A DNA stretch of 64,000 nucleotides from Bufo bufo (Eukaryota > Chordata > Amphibia > Anura > Bufonidae), in assembly GCF_905171765.1 (NCBI RefSeq), contig NC_053390.1:576936471-577000470 (forward strand), written 5' to 3'. Below are positions 1-10,755 of this stretch, piece by piece. How positions within the stretch are numbered: the stretch's first letter is position 1; each line of letters starts with the position of its first letter. The notes under the pieces are model-generated. The model was given only the letters and a program-made list of their open reading frames with translations, had not been told where the DNA came from and searched no databases. The translations under genes were made by a program, and so were the position numbers.

Positions 1-216
1 ACCCTCTGTCATGCGCCTCCTGCCCCGCCTGCCTGCTTCATTCATCAAGTGGAAGGAGCAGACAGACGGGGCAGGAGGCGCATGACGGACATTTTGCAAG
101 CTTGAGCGGCGCGATATGGCTGCGCGGCCGCCCACCCGCCAGCCCGCACCAAAGAGCCGCATTCAAGGATAAAAAGAGCCGCATGTGGCTCGCGAGCCGC
201 GGCTTGCCGACCACTG
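1..216 (-). mobile_element. hAT transposon terminus (rest lies left of window)
   Basis: Read on the minus strand, the element begins at 216 with CAGTGGTCGGCAAGCC, a hAT-type terminal inverted repeat, followed by the repeated 'gagccgcatgcggctc' words common near such ends. A perfect 18-bp inverted repeat (9-26 against 68-85) sits in its interior. It interrupts a gypsy gag relic, which resumes at about 217-225. The other terminus is outside the window, so the 8-bp target duplication (expected to be 217-224, tcctaggt) cannot be checked. No coding capacity is visible. Confidence 0.6.
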
Positions 217-224
217 TCCTAGGT

Positions 225-985
225 AATGCAGTCGTAAATCGATCCATTATGACCCATTCAGTTATTTGGGCTGCTGTGCTCGTCTCAGGTTCCAGCCACT
301 TTTTCATGAGGTGAACCAGGTCGAACATTTGGGACTGAGTAGGTTTGGTTACATCAAAGCACCAGGTATGCACGCACCGGGCCCGGACAGCAGGGGTTAC
401 TCCTTACCGTGCCAGAATTTCTGTTCGCAGCTTAGTATAGTCTCAGACCTCCTGTTGGCCAAGGTCATGATACGCCTTCTCGGGCTCCCCTGATAGGAAA
501 GGTGCCAAGGCATCGACCCAATCAGCCACCGGAAGGTGTTCCCGCTCTGCTGTGCGCTAAAAAATGGTTAGATATCTCTCAATATCGTCCTCCGGGGTTA
601 ACTTCTGTAGCGACTGTTGCACAGTTTTCCTGGGATTCCGGGGAGATGTTGGAGCAGTCTGGGAAACAACCGGCAGGGCTTTTGTAAGGGCGGCCATTTG
701 TTCTGACAAAAGGCGGTTCGTCTCCTGTTGGCGTAGGTTCACCTCAGCCGCTTTAATAAACTGGGTTATGGCTGCTTCCATATTAGCGCGTGTCTCCTGC
801 AGGCCGATAGCGGGCTTTACCCACGACATCCACTGGAGCAGAAAGTTCTTGCAGAGAACAAACGAAGAGAGAGAAAAAAACAACAACATTTTTTTTGTGC
901 CGTTGCCGTTAGCAACCGTTATGCCCGCATCCTCCACTAATTGTAAGCCTGCAAGTGAGGGCAGCATACGGTTCTGGACATTCAC
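225..985 (-). pseudogene. Ty3/gypsy-type gag remnant with three in-frame stops
   Basis: Reading leftwards from 985, a single frame gives a gag-like protein: a Gln/Glu-rich N-terminal part (ETNRLLSEQMAALTKAL), then LTPEDDIERYLTIF, then a capsid-like helical region with PVADWVDALAP, GEPEKAYHDL and WLEPETSTAAQITEWVIMDR. The 'PEDDIE.YL..FE' start and the following capsid core resemble the gag of vertebrate gypsy elements related to SCAN domains. The frame is kept throughout but carries three premature stops (TAG near 550, then TGA and TAA before 373), and it ends where the hAT terminus is inserted. No protease or reverse transcriptase follows in the window. It is a dead fragment, inferred from motif resemblance only. 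Confidence 0.6.
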
Positions 986-1538
986 GGAGGCACAGATGAT
1001 ATAAAGTTCACGTCACTTTTTATTTAGGGTCCAATTTCAGGAAGTTTACATTAACACATGCTTTTTAGTGGAACCCAGGATTTCGAGTATAGCAGTAACA
1101 AACCACAAAACAAAAGCCTTCCCGTCTGGGACTAACTAATAACACAAAGTTTGTCTCACCTAGGCTACAGTTGGTAGGCTGACGTTCACACAGCATGTAG
1201 TTTGCTCATTGGTCCTCAGTATTCACAGAACTGTGTGCTGTCCTTGCAGGCTTCTACCTAAGTGAGCCACAGCACTCTGTATATAGTAATCTAACTGCCT
1301 TAAGGTGTTTCAGAGCATAACAACAAAACTGGCCTGGAAGGAAGGGAACTGTTGCTCCCTCTACCAACTTTAACAACCGTTCCGCATAATCCAGGCCCCA
1401 CGCATTTCCAAAAAGAATCCTGCCTAAACAACTAAGTTTGTTCAGGCCACAGCACTCCCTGGATTACACTTAATTCACCCAGGTGAGAAATCTGGGTGAA
1501 ATATACCTTCCTTCCACCAGTATTCCACCTGCATGACC

Positions 1539-1541
<3 letters not shown>
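986..1541. other. Unassigned stretch upstream of the gag remnant
   Basis: No open frame of note and no clear repeat boundary. It lies 5' of the gag start on the minus strand, so it may be the untranslated leader or LTR of the same gypsy element, but I could not find TG...CA borders or a primer-binding site. Confidence 0.3.

Positions 1542-1572
<31 letters not shown>
1542..1572. repeat. (AT)n microsatellite
   Basis: An uninterrupted run of about 15 AT units directly abuts the left end of a Tc1-type element whose target is TA. The element probably inserted into the TA array. Confidence 0.95.
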
Positions 1573-1575
<3 letters not shown>

Positions 1576-3087
1576 TGCGTGCAGAATTATTAGGCAAATG
1601 AGTATTTTGACCACATCATCCTCTTTATGCATGTTGTCTTACTCCAAGCTGTATAGGCTCGAAAGCCTACTACCAATTAAGCATATTAGGTGATGTGCAT
1701 CTCTGTAATGAGAAGGGGTGTGGTCTAATGACATCAACACCCTATATTAGGTGTGCATAATTATTAGGCAACAACTTCCTTTCCTTTGGCAAAATGGGTC
1801 AAAAGAAGGACTTGACAGGCTCAGAAAAGTCAAAAATAGTGAGATATCTTGCAGAGGGATGCAGCACTCTTAAAATTGCAAAGCTTCTGAAGCGTGATCA
1901 TCGAACAATCAAGCGTTTCATTCAAAATAGTCAACAGGGTCGCAAGAAGCATGTGGAAAAACCAAGGCGCAAAATAACTGCCCATGAACTGAGAAAAGTC
2001 AAGCGTGCAGCTGCCAAGATGCCACTTGCCACCAGTTTGGCCATATTTCAGAGCTGCAACATCACTGGAGTGCCCAAAAGCACAAGGTGAGACATTATCA
2101 AGGTAAGAAAGGCTGAAAGACGACCACCACTGAACAAGACACACAAGCTGAAACGTCAAGACTGGGCCAAGAAATATCTCAAGACTGATTTTTCTAAGGT
2201 TTTATGGACTGATGAAATGAGAGTGAGTCTTGATGGGCCAGATGGATGGGCCCGTGGCTGGATTGGTAAAGGGCAGAGAGCTCCAGTCGGACTCAGACGC
2301 CAGCAAGGTGGAGGTGGAGTACTGGTTTGGGCTGGTATCATCAAAGATGAGCTTGTGGGGCCTTTTCGGGTTGAGGATGGAGTCAAGCTCAACTCCCAGT
2401 CCTACTGCCAGTTTCTGGAAGACACCTTCTTCAAGCAGTGGTACAGGAAGAAGTCTGTATCCTTCAAGAAAAACATGATTTTCATGCAGGACAATGCTCC
2501 ATCACACGCGTCCAAGTACTCCACAGCGTGGCTGGCAAGAAAGGGTATAAAAGAAGAAAATCTAATGACATGGCCTCCTTGTTCACCTGATCTGAACCCC
2601 ATTGAGAACCTGTGGTCCATCATCAAATGTGAGATTTACAAGGAGGGAAAACAGTACACCTCTCTGAACAGTGTCTGGGAGGCTGTGGTTGCTGCTGCAC
2701 GCAATGTTGATGGTGAACAGATCAAAACACTGACAGAATCCATGGATGGCAGGCTTTTGAGTGTCCTTGCAAAGAAAGGTGGCTATATTGGTCACTGATT
2801 TGTTTTTGTTTTGTTTTTGAATGTCAGAAATGTATATTTGTGAATGTTGAGATGTTATATTGGTTTCACTGGTAAAAATAAATAATTGAAATGGGTATAT
2901 ATTTGTTTTTTGTTAAGTTGCCTAATAATTATGCACAGTAATAGTCACCTGCACACACAGATATCCCCCTAAAATAGCTAAAACTAAAAACAAACTAAAA
3001 ACTACTTCCAAAAATATTCAGCTTTGATATTAATGAGTTTTTTGGGTTCATTGAGAACATGGTTGTTGTTCAATAATAAAATTAATC
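1573..3087 (+). mobile_element. Tc1-like element, DD37E type, copy A (3' end lost)
   Basis: The left terminus CACTGCGTGCAGAATTATTAGGCAA matches the CAGGGAGTGCAGAATTATTAGGCAA terminus of the copy at 53822. The two copies align through the transposase and 3' UTR up to about 3087. The last ~50 bp, including the right inverted repeat, are missing because a second element (starting with TACTGTATTTTTCGCCC) begins at 3091. TA precedes the left end. Confidence 0.9.
1794..2798 (+). pseudogene. Tc1/mariner DD37E transposase, one stop codon (copy A)
   Basis: A cut-and-paste transposase of about 335 codons, with an N-terminal paired-like helix-turn-helix (MGQKKDLTGSEKSKI, then LAEGCSTLKIAKLLKRDHRT) and a DDE core. 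Catalytic positions are visible as WTDE (first Asp), MQDNAPSH (second Asp) and PDLNPIENLW (Glu). I count 37 residues between second Asp and Glu, not the 34 of classical Tc1. Relative to the copy at 54040, a 12-bp deletion at about 2085-2100 creates a TGA at 2088-2090; the frame is otherwise open to the stop at 2796-2798. It is therefore inactive as it stands. The DD37E spacing fits the vertebrate/protozoan group called TRT in the literature, a name I give from memory. Confidence 0.9.
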
Positions 3088-3235
3088 ATATACTGTATTT
3101 TTCGCCCTATAAGACGCAGTTTCCCCCCCAAAAGTGGGGGGAAAATAGCAGTGCGTCTTATGGGGCGAATGCTGCATTTTGCCAAACTGTCAATGATACG
3201 CCGCGCCGTGGGTGTATCAGCTGAGAGGGAGGAGG

Positions 3236-3750
3236 GGCTGGGGGTCGGCATCTGGTTTTATAATGACAGCGGGGCCCGTGCAGTGACTGTATTCTACTTC
3301 ACGGGCCCCGCTCACTGTATATACTGTAATCTTATCTATAATTGTAGGCATTGTTAATATATACAAATTCAGGGTAATCAGCGCCTGTATTACTTACAAC
3401 AAGCGCTCGGTAGCAGGGAGGAGGCAGGCAGGGAGGACGGGCGCTGGCAGCATGAGTCACTACATCACGCGCCAGCGCCGCCCACTTTATGAATGAAGCA
3501 AGCGGTGTGGGCGCATGACGTAGTGACTCACGCTGCCAGCGCCCGTCCTGCCGGCCTGCCTCCTCCCTCCTCTCTGCTACCGAGGGCTTGTTGTAAGTAA
3601 TATAGGCGCTGATTACCCTGAATTTGTATATATTAACAATGCCTAAAATTATAGATAAGATTACGGTATATACAGTGAGCGGGGCCCGTGTAGTAGAATA
3701 CAGTCATTGCACGGGCCACGCTGTCATTATAAAACCAGATGCGACCCCCA
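3236..3750. repeat. Long palindrome, ~245-bp arms around a ~20-bp loop
   Basis: The arm 3236-3485 (ggggtcggcatctggtttta onward) is repeated in inverted orientation at 3505-3750, with only scattered mismatches. The loop is tttatgaatgaagcaagcg. The arms contain the GC-rich words gacgggcgctggcagc and the AT-rich stretch tattaacaatgccta. It lies inside the element bounded at 3091 and 4151. Confidence 0.85.
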
Positions 3751-3779
3751 CCCCCTGTATTGGGGGTCATTCACACTAC

Positions 3780-4045
3780 AGGGAAACTGTTATGGAGGGG
3801 ATCTGTGGATGGCACATATATGTGTCATCCACAGATCCCCCATAACAGTGTCATCCACAGATCCCCCATAACAGTGTCATCCACAGATCCCCATAACAGT
3901 GCCATCCAGAGACCCCAATAAGAGCCATCCAGAGATCCCCCATAACAGTGTCACCCACAGATCCCCCATAACAGTGTCACCCACAGATCCCCCATAACAG
4001 TGTCCTCAACAGATCCCCCATAATAGTGTCATCCACAGACCACCA
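3780..4045 (+). repeat. ~28-bp minisatellite (acagtgtcatccacagatcc)
   Basis: About nine tandem copies of a unit 'cccataacagtgtcatccacagatcc' with small variations (gtcaccc, gccatcc). The array occupies the right half of the element at 3091-4151. Confidence 0.85.
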
Positions 4046-4151
4046 TTAGTTCAAAACCCACCAAAAGCACACCTTTTTGTTCAAAATATTTTTTTTTCTT
4101 ATTTTCCTCCTCAAAAACCTTGGTGCGTCTTATAGGGCGAAAAATACGGTA

Positions 4152-4620
4152 TAATTTTTTTTTTAAACTACATTTGCATAATAAAAATTGAAAAAAAATA
4201 AGATATCTTTTTGTATCACAGCATCCCAAGACCCATAACTTTTTTTATTTTTTATTCTATGGAACTGTGTAAGGGGTTCATTTTTGCAGAAGATAGTTTT
4301 CATTGATATGATTTTGGGTTACATAACACTTTTTTATTGCTTTATATTTATATTTATATGGCGTTTACCATACAGGATAAATTATATGACAATTATGTAA
4401 TGCCGGTCGTTATGCCAAATATATGATACCAAATACAATATGTGGTGGGGATTTTATTTTTCCTTTCTTTTTATTGAAATTTTTTGTTTATTGTAGATTT
4501 TTGTCATTTAATAAAACTTTTTTTAACCATTTTTACTAGTCCAGCAAGGCTTATGCAGTACATTTATACTGTCAGTGCCATACAGTATTGTAATGCGAGT
4601 GCTATATAGAGAGGTGGCGC
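4152..4620. other. AT-rich intergenic/intronic stretch
   Basis: Poly-T rich sequence with no gene. Phrases such as 'tctatggaactgtgtaaggggttcattttt' resemble a dispersed repeat I associate with frog genomes, probably the same block that resumes after 5020. Confidence 0.35.
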
Positions 4621-4628
4621 ATGATAAC

Positions 4629-5012
4629 TAGAGATGAGCGAATTTCAGGTTAAGAAATTCATTCACGCTTTGTTTACTGGTAAAAGATGAATTGCATTAT
4701 GGTTTCCGTTACCACGGACTATAACGCAATTCTACGACGGAATGCATAACGGAATGCCTTTAGAGGCATTCCGTTATTCATTCTGTCATAATAGAAGTGT
4801 ATGGGCTGCAAAATGGATCCGTCCTGTTTCCATTATGCAGGGGTGGACTCCCCTGCATAATGGAAACGTAACGGATCAGTTTTGCATTCCGTTATGCATT
4901 CCGTCATAGAATTCCGTTGTGGTCCATGGTAATGGAATCCATAATGCAATTCACCTTTTACCAGTAAACAAAGCGTGAACAAATTTTAAAATATGAAATT
5001 CGCTCATCTATA
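4629..5012. mobile_element. 384-bp hAT MITE with perfect 8-bp target duplication
   Basis: The element begins TAGAGATGAGCGAATTTC and ends GAAATTCGCTCATCTATA, so it has near-perfect terminal inverted repeats, and it is flanked by ATGATAAC at 4621-4628 and again at 5013-5020. The 8-bp duplication and the TAG...CTA ends identify a hAT non-autonomous element. The interior is a fold-back of 'gcattccgttatgcattccgt' words. There is no coding capacity. Confidence 0.92.
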
Positions 5013-5020
5013 ATGATAAC

Positions 5021-6515
5021 CATACATTGCAGGCAGGCCTGGGGCTTTAATTAAGTAAGTCCCAGGCTGCCATGCAAAGACATCAGCAACCCACAATCTT
5101 ATTTGCAGGGTGCTAATAGGACACAAAGGGAGCTCCCATTCTCTAAGCCACTTACACGCCACAGTCGCAATTGACTGTGGCATCTAAGGGGTTAAACAGC
5201 CTGGACTGACTCTCCATTAAAGCAGAAGCCTGGCTCTCATGTGAGAGCTGAGCCCCCACTCTCTGCTGCACAGGAGACCTATGCAGCACTTATACTAGGT
5301 AGCCGTAAAAAGATGGCGGCCTAGCCTAAGGCCACTTAGTGACCGCTGTAAAAAGATGTATTGGCGGTCACTAAATGTTTAAACAGACTTGTAATCTGTC
5401 TCTCTGTTGTGTGACAGGGGACTTGAGGTCTCTAAGCCCAACCAAGGAGCTTTAGTCTATTAGCTAAAATACGAGTGTTACTTTCACAGCCTATCTTCCT
5501 CGCACCCTCCAGTCTAGCTCCTTAACCTTCTGTATATAAATCCTCATCTGCACTCAGTCTGGAAGGTCTTCTGGATTTTTCCATCTCCTGGGCTCCAGTT
5601 CTTGTCTGCAGATACACCTGACTGCTCACACCCCCTTCTCTTTTTCTCACCATCTTATTAAGATTATCTGTCCAATCAGAACAATAGTTGGCCCCTGCAT
5701 AGTGATGGTTGCAAGGCTTGGGAATTAACTCTTTCTGCAAGTAGGCCATGTGGCCAATGTACAGTGATCTCACTATCTGCGGCGCTCAAGGGGTCTTCTA
5801 ACAGCTGAATGGTGGGGATCCTCAGTCAGGAGTTACATAACAATAAAACAACTTAACATATCTAATAAAACATGAGAAAATATGACGAGTGCAGCGATTT
5901 CTAATATTAACAGTGAACTCCACTATTCGCCGTGGCTTCCGGGTCGCTGTATACACATTGAACATTGATTGCAGTCCACTGGAAGCACAGCTGCCATTTC
6001 TATTTTAAGATATGCAGCTTTCCTTACAGTATGTGCGGTAAATTGATGTCATTAGCTAAACTGCAGGATTTATCAAACTTTTCTCCTAGATGAAATCCCC
6101 GGTGAGTTCTCTCCTATATTGTTGAAATGAATAGATGCGTACAATATGTAGTTGATGAGAGCACTTTCATGTGGGTACCCCATGAGTCAGCCCGCCTCTT
6201 CTTTCCTTTGACACAATGACATATCTGCTATAAAGAATGCTTCCTGCATCTAAGCCTTGACTCAACGTTCTTGGTCATTATTTAGATCATCATCCAGCCG
6301 TGTATGTGTCATGATCATTAACAGCTATTAGGTCATAAAAGTATCTTTTGATATACTAAAGTATGCAAACTTGTCACCATAGCGTCCTATACACCGCTGT
6401 TTACTGTATTCTTCCACACCTTCTTTTTCAGAGTCCAAATTTGTCAACTATATTTAAATGAATTACAGGATTTTACAGGATAGATGTCAGGGTTTCTTCG
6501 TGCTATCTATTGCAC
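5021..6515. other. Gene-free stretch with repeat relics
   Basis: I see no exon or intact element. The segment up to about 5400 has 'taaggggttaaa' repeat style. Positions 5735-5840 are an inverted partial copy of the TTAA-type element at 6520-6902: the shared segment is gtgagatcactgtacattgg with its surroundings, in opposite orientation. Confidence 0.5.
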
Positions 6516-6519
6516 TTAA

Positions 6520-6902
6520 AGGGGTTATCCAGTAAAATATATTTATGCCACCCTCAAGATAAGTCAGCAGTATCAGATCTGTAGGTGTGCGACACCTGGG
6601 ATCCCCGCCATTCAGCTATTAGAAGAGCCCTTGAGCGCATCAGCCAGTGAGATCACTGTACATTGGCCACATGGCCTACTTGCAGCTCATCCCTATTCAA
6701 GTCAATGGGGCTGAGCTGCAATACCAAGCACTGCCACAATATGATGTACAGTGCTGTCTATGAAAAGTTGGCGGTAGCCTACATTACTAGCTCCCTGAAA
6801 CAGCTGATCGGTGGGGATGCCAGGACTTGGACCCACATTGATGTGATAATGATGACCTATCCTGATGATAAGTCATCATGATCTTTTTCAGAATAACCCC
6901 AT
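6520..6902. mobile_element. MITE with TTAA target (AGGGGTTATCCAG ends)
   Basis: Flanked by TTAA at 6516-6519 and 6903-6906. The ends are AGGGGTTATCCAGT and ATAACCCCAT, an imperfect inverted repeat. A TTAA target fits piggyBac-like or Kolobok-like transposases; which one cannot be decided from a non-coding copy. Confidence 0.7.
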
Positions 6903-6906
6903 TTAA

Positions 6907-7285
6907 AGGGATTTTCCAGTATCAGGATATTGATAGCCTATCCTCAAGACTCTTAAGCCCCCACTGATCGTTTTTTTTGAAGGGGTGGCAAAACATGTAA
7001 GTACAACAGCAATTGCACAGTTTACACGCGGCCATCTACCTGCATTTCATCTACTTAATGGAGAAGGTGCAGAATATTGCAGCTTCCTCCCATTCACTTG
7101 AACATGATGAAGCTACAATGCCTTACACCACCGATGCTAAGTAGACAGCATGCTGATAGACAGCCCAGTGTAAATAATGAACACTGCAGCACTTTCAAAC
7201 AGCTGATTAGCAGGGGTGCTGAGCGTCAGACCCCACACTGATCTGATATTGATGGCTTATCCTGAGAAGAGATCACTTATAATTG
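6907..7285. mobile_element. Degenerate second TTAA-type MITE, abutting the previous one
   Basis: Starts AGGGATTTTCCAGTATCAGG immediately after the TTAA shared with its left neighbour, and shares internal phrases (gatattgatagcctatcct ... ctgatattgatggcttatcc) with that family. The right terminus has decayed. Confidence 0.5.
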
Positions 7286-8470
7286 TTTTCTGCTAGTTAA
7301 AATCATATAGCAACACATTTTTTTTTCTAATCTGTTTGTATTTTCTTATTGTAGAATTTTTTTATTCCGTTTCATGAACAGAATTATAGAAGCTGCCATC
7401 TAAAGCTACTTTCACACTGGCGTTTTGAATTCCGTTTGTGAGATCCGTTTCAGGGATCTCACAAACTGTTCAAATCGGATCAGTTCAGCCCTAATGCATT
7501 CTGAATGGATAAGGATCCGTTCAGAATGCATCAGTTTGGCTCTGGATGTAGACACCAAAACGCTGCTTGCATTAAAAATAAAAACATTATAAATTGTAAT
7601 GACCTGCAGAATAAGGTCAACATGTTCTTTTACGTGCACTGTGAAAGTCATAAAAACAAACCCCACAAAAAAATTATAGAATTGCGTTATTTTTTTTTTT
7701 TTTAGTTTTTTTTATTTCACTCCACAAAGGATTTGGTTCCCATTTTCCACTTCAAGGTATGATATATTAACTGGTGCCATTAAAAAATACAACTTGAGAG
7801 GCTATGAGAATGGAACATTTTAAAAGTTATGGCTCTTGAAAGGTGGGGAGGAAAAAAACAAAACACAAAAATAAAATTTGGCCTGGTCCTTAAGGGGTTA
7901 AAGACATTGTCAAAAATGTATTAAGACTGGTGAAATAGAAAACTGGCTTAGTTGCCCATAGCAACCAGTAAGAGTGATCCTTTCATTTTCCATAGGAGCT
8001 CTGAAAAATGAAAGGTGGGGTCTTGATAAATGCCCTCTATTGTACATATATTGCATGATAAGGATACAAGAAATATGACGTTCTGAATGTATAGATAAAT
8101 ACATTTCTATCCTGTTTGGAAAAGTTGGGAAATCACGCTTCAGATTATGCTATGGGACTTCTTTGGTTTGGTATATTAGTTACTGGAAGAAAAATACTTT
8201 TGCTATCATTTTAATTCCTTGCAGCTTCTGTTAATATAATTTCTGTGGTATTCATATTTTACAATGTGCCATTGTGTCTTTGTGCTGCTTCAAGCTTTGT
8301 TCACAAGACACAATCTGCATTATTTTCTTTAATAACTGTATTATAAAGGTGTTCTGCATAATGTCATATTGTTAGACAGATGAATGTCTACAGGGAAACA
8401 AAACAAACAGATTGCATTAAAATGTAATGCCTCATGCTTTAATAATAACTAACTGTAGAAAAAGAAGTAT
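7286..8470. other. AT-rich non-coding stretch
   Basis: No exon seen. A decayed hairpin-type repeat lies at 7405-7545 (tgcattctgaatggat paired with atccgttcagaatgca). Poly-T tracts and 'ccttaaggggttaaa' near 7890 mark another old repeat end. Confidence 0.45.
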
Positions 8471-8509
8471 AAGCCAGCTCACCAGTTATCGGATGATACA
8501 CGGACATGC

Positions 8510-8880
8510 ACAGGGGTGGATTGGCCATAGACATTACAGGGAAATTTCCCAGTGGGCAGATGCCCAGAGGGCTTCCCGTGCCCTGCTCTCTGCCGCTGGC
8601 CGGGTACAAAAAGACCCAGGCTCGGACTGGCCCACAGGGGTATAGGTGAATCCCCCGGTGGGCCCCTGGGCAAAGTGAGCCCCTAGTCTCTCACCCCCTG
8701 CACAAGTGGCACATAACACATTAGACCTACTGCATTACATACATATATTCAATTTACAGCCCCTCCACCAGTCTATGTTCATATAAAAAAAAACTGATAG
8801 ATTATTTATTATATTTGAATGTATCCGTACGGTGGGCCCCTAAAATGAATTTTACTGGTGGGCCCTAGGTACCCCAGTCC
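8510..8880. repeat. Dispersed repeat with 'ggcccctgggc' phrases
   Basis: GC-rich phrases 'ggctcggactggcccacagg', 'cccccggtgggcccctgggc' and 'actggtgggccctaggtacc' recur within about 350 bp and resemble a dispersed repeat found in several tetrapods. Family and borders are not determined. Confidence 0.4.
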
Positions 8881-8934
8881 GCCATATCTAAGTCTGCTCC
8901 ATATCTAAATCAGAGACAACTGGAGGAGGAGGAC

Positions 8935-9284
8935 TAGTGTTAATTGCGAATATTCTAATCACAAATTTTTATCGCGAATATTGTCACTCCGAGAATTCGT
9001 GAATATCTAGAATATAGTGCTATATCTTCGTAATCACAAATATTCTAGATTTTTTTTCATCAGTACCCGTGATACCTCACTGATTCTTGCTTGTGGGCCA
9101 ATGAGAAGGCTGCAATATCTTTGACTTTAGGAGTAGTGTTTATCACGAATTTTCCGATTTGCTGATTTTCGCAATCAAGAAAATAATGACTGGAGATCTC
9201 GAATTCACAAATATATGCTGAATATGAACCCAAATATTCGCAAAATATTGCGAATTCGAATATTACCCCTGCCGCTCATCACTG
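8935..9284. mobile_element. 350-bp hAT MITE with perfect 8-bp target duplication
   Basis: The ends TAGTGTTAATTGCGAATATT and CGCTCATCACTG are flanked by AGGAGGAC at 8927-8934 and 9285-9292. The interior is built of inverted 'cgaatattcgcaaatatt' words. Non-coding. Confidence 0.88.
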
Positions 9285-9825
9285 AGGAGGACAGGAAATG
9301 GCATCTATTGATGGCCACCACAAAGGGACAGCTTTTTAGGCAATATATTGCTCTGCACACAATTCCAGCATATAGAGTAACCCCTAAAATAACAATTTTA
9401 TTGGTATACCTTAAAAGGGATCCCGTATGGGTCCGCTCGTTATGACGTAAATAATATATAAACAGAATAGTGTATCCTATAATCACATCCAGTGTACTTA
9501 GTAACCTGGGGTACGGAGATATTTGTCCCTATAACTACCCCTATCCTATAACCTCAGCCCAGGGAGGGCTCCTAATGGTGGAGACCCCCTGTCCACGTAC
9601 CTAGACTCCTACCCCTCACAGGTCCCTATGGGGGTACAGCAGGGATATTCCTAGATTACCAAAATATGAAGTGAGGATATAAATCATTAATATAAATATA
9701 TATATATATATATCTATCAACTGGATGCAAAAAGAAAAAGAAAGAGAAGAAAAAACAATAACGTGGTACAGACATATACAAAAATACGATTGGTCAGGGT
9801 TGACTAGATAGTCATACACCTTAGC

Positions 9826-9876
9826 TACCTCGACGCGTTTCCCCCATAGACAGTGCTATGGGATCATCAGGAGGTA
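9826..9876 (-). ncRNA. Type I hammerhead ribozyme in PLE tail
   Basis: On the minus strand all conserved parts occur in order: stem I TACCTC, core CTGATGA (9864-9870), stem II with arms cccatag and ctatggg around a short loop, core GAAA, a minimal stem III formed by the self-complementary ACGCGT, the cleavage triplet GTC (9832-9834), and the stem I partner GAGGTA. Both stem I (6 bp) and stem II (7 bp) pair perfectly. PLEs are known to carry minimal hammerheads of this kind. Self-cleavage is predicted after the C at 9832. Activity is untested. Confidence 0.8.
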
Positions 9877-10560
9877 TAATACAACATTAGTCTATACAAA
9901 GTAAATGCAACCATATAGATACTGGCATGGAGCCAGGTCACATAGAAAAGTGCTACAAGATATACACCAGCATAAGGCCAGGTCGCACATATAAAGTAAG
10001 ATAGTCGCTCTAGATTAATTGATTAAAGGGGAACGTAATCAGGCCAGTAGATATGTTTGGTAGCATCATATCCGGCTAGTTATGTGCACATTTTGATGAT
10101 CGTGCCTGCAGCGGACTCCTTCAGAGGTGGACAGTAAATTCTGCATCCTATGGGGCAGAAAATGATCATATACCTAAGTCAGTTTGACGTTTATCATCCA
10201 GATATGCATAAGTACAGAGATCAGTGCGGACTCACAGTTTAGGTGGTAGGGAAGATCCCAGTAAAGGATTATTCCTGTTGTCCCCCTATCATGAAGTCCT
10301 AGTGAGACCTACACTCAAATCAAAAGTCATAGTCACAAATGGTGCTCATGCTGAATAAGAGCTAAGCAGTCCAGAGACTTGTGGTTCTAATGACAAGGTA
10401 TATTTAACTTACATGCTGGAGTCCTTCCCTGTGTTCATGTTCCCCCTGGTAGGCGATTTATTACTGATGCTGCAGCTGTATTTAAAGTGCTACCACTTGG
10501 CGCCCTGTAGCCCTAATGGTAATCTACATGGCTTCCGGGTTGGTGTCACTTCCTGTTGTT

Positions 10561-10755
10561 GGAACGCATATGCGTTCCACAGGGCGGATGTTCCGGTTAT
10601 TCACATAGCAGACTAGCACAGTCAATGCTGCGCTGTCCTTCCGGTCTATGGAACGCATATGCGTTCCACAGGGCGGATGTCCGGTTATTCACACAGCAGA
10701 CTAGCACAGTCAATGCTGCGCTGTCCTTCCGGTCTCTGGAACGCATATGCGCTCC
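10561..10755. repeat. 88/89-bp tandem repeat with an 18-bp perfect palindrome
   Basis: GGAACGCATATGCGTTCC, a perfect palindrome, occurs at 10561 and 10650, and a one-mismatch version begins at 10738. Between the copies lies a nearly identical segment (cagactagcacagtcaatgc, then tgcgctgtccttccggtct). The array lies in the PLE tail. Confidence 0.85.

Larger units (their letters stand above)
3091..4151. mobile_element. Non-autonomous element with 'TATTTTTCGCCCTATAAGACGC' ends
   Basis: The left end TACTGTATTTTTCGCCC, continuing CTATAAGACGCA, is mirrored at the right end, which in reverse complement reads TACCGTATTTTTCGCCC, continuing CTATAAGACGCACC. TA flanks both sides (3089-3090 and 4152-4153), consistent with a TA target, although hAT or other origin cannot be excluded. 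The interior is non-coding: a long palindrome (3236-3750) and a short tandem array (about 3780-4045). It cuts off the right end of the Tc1 copy before it. Confidence 0.75.
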
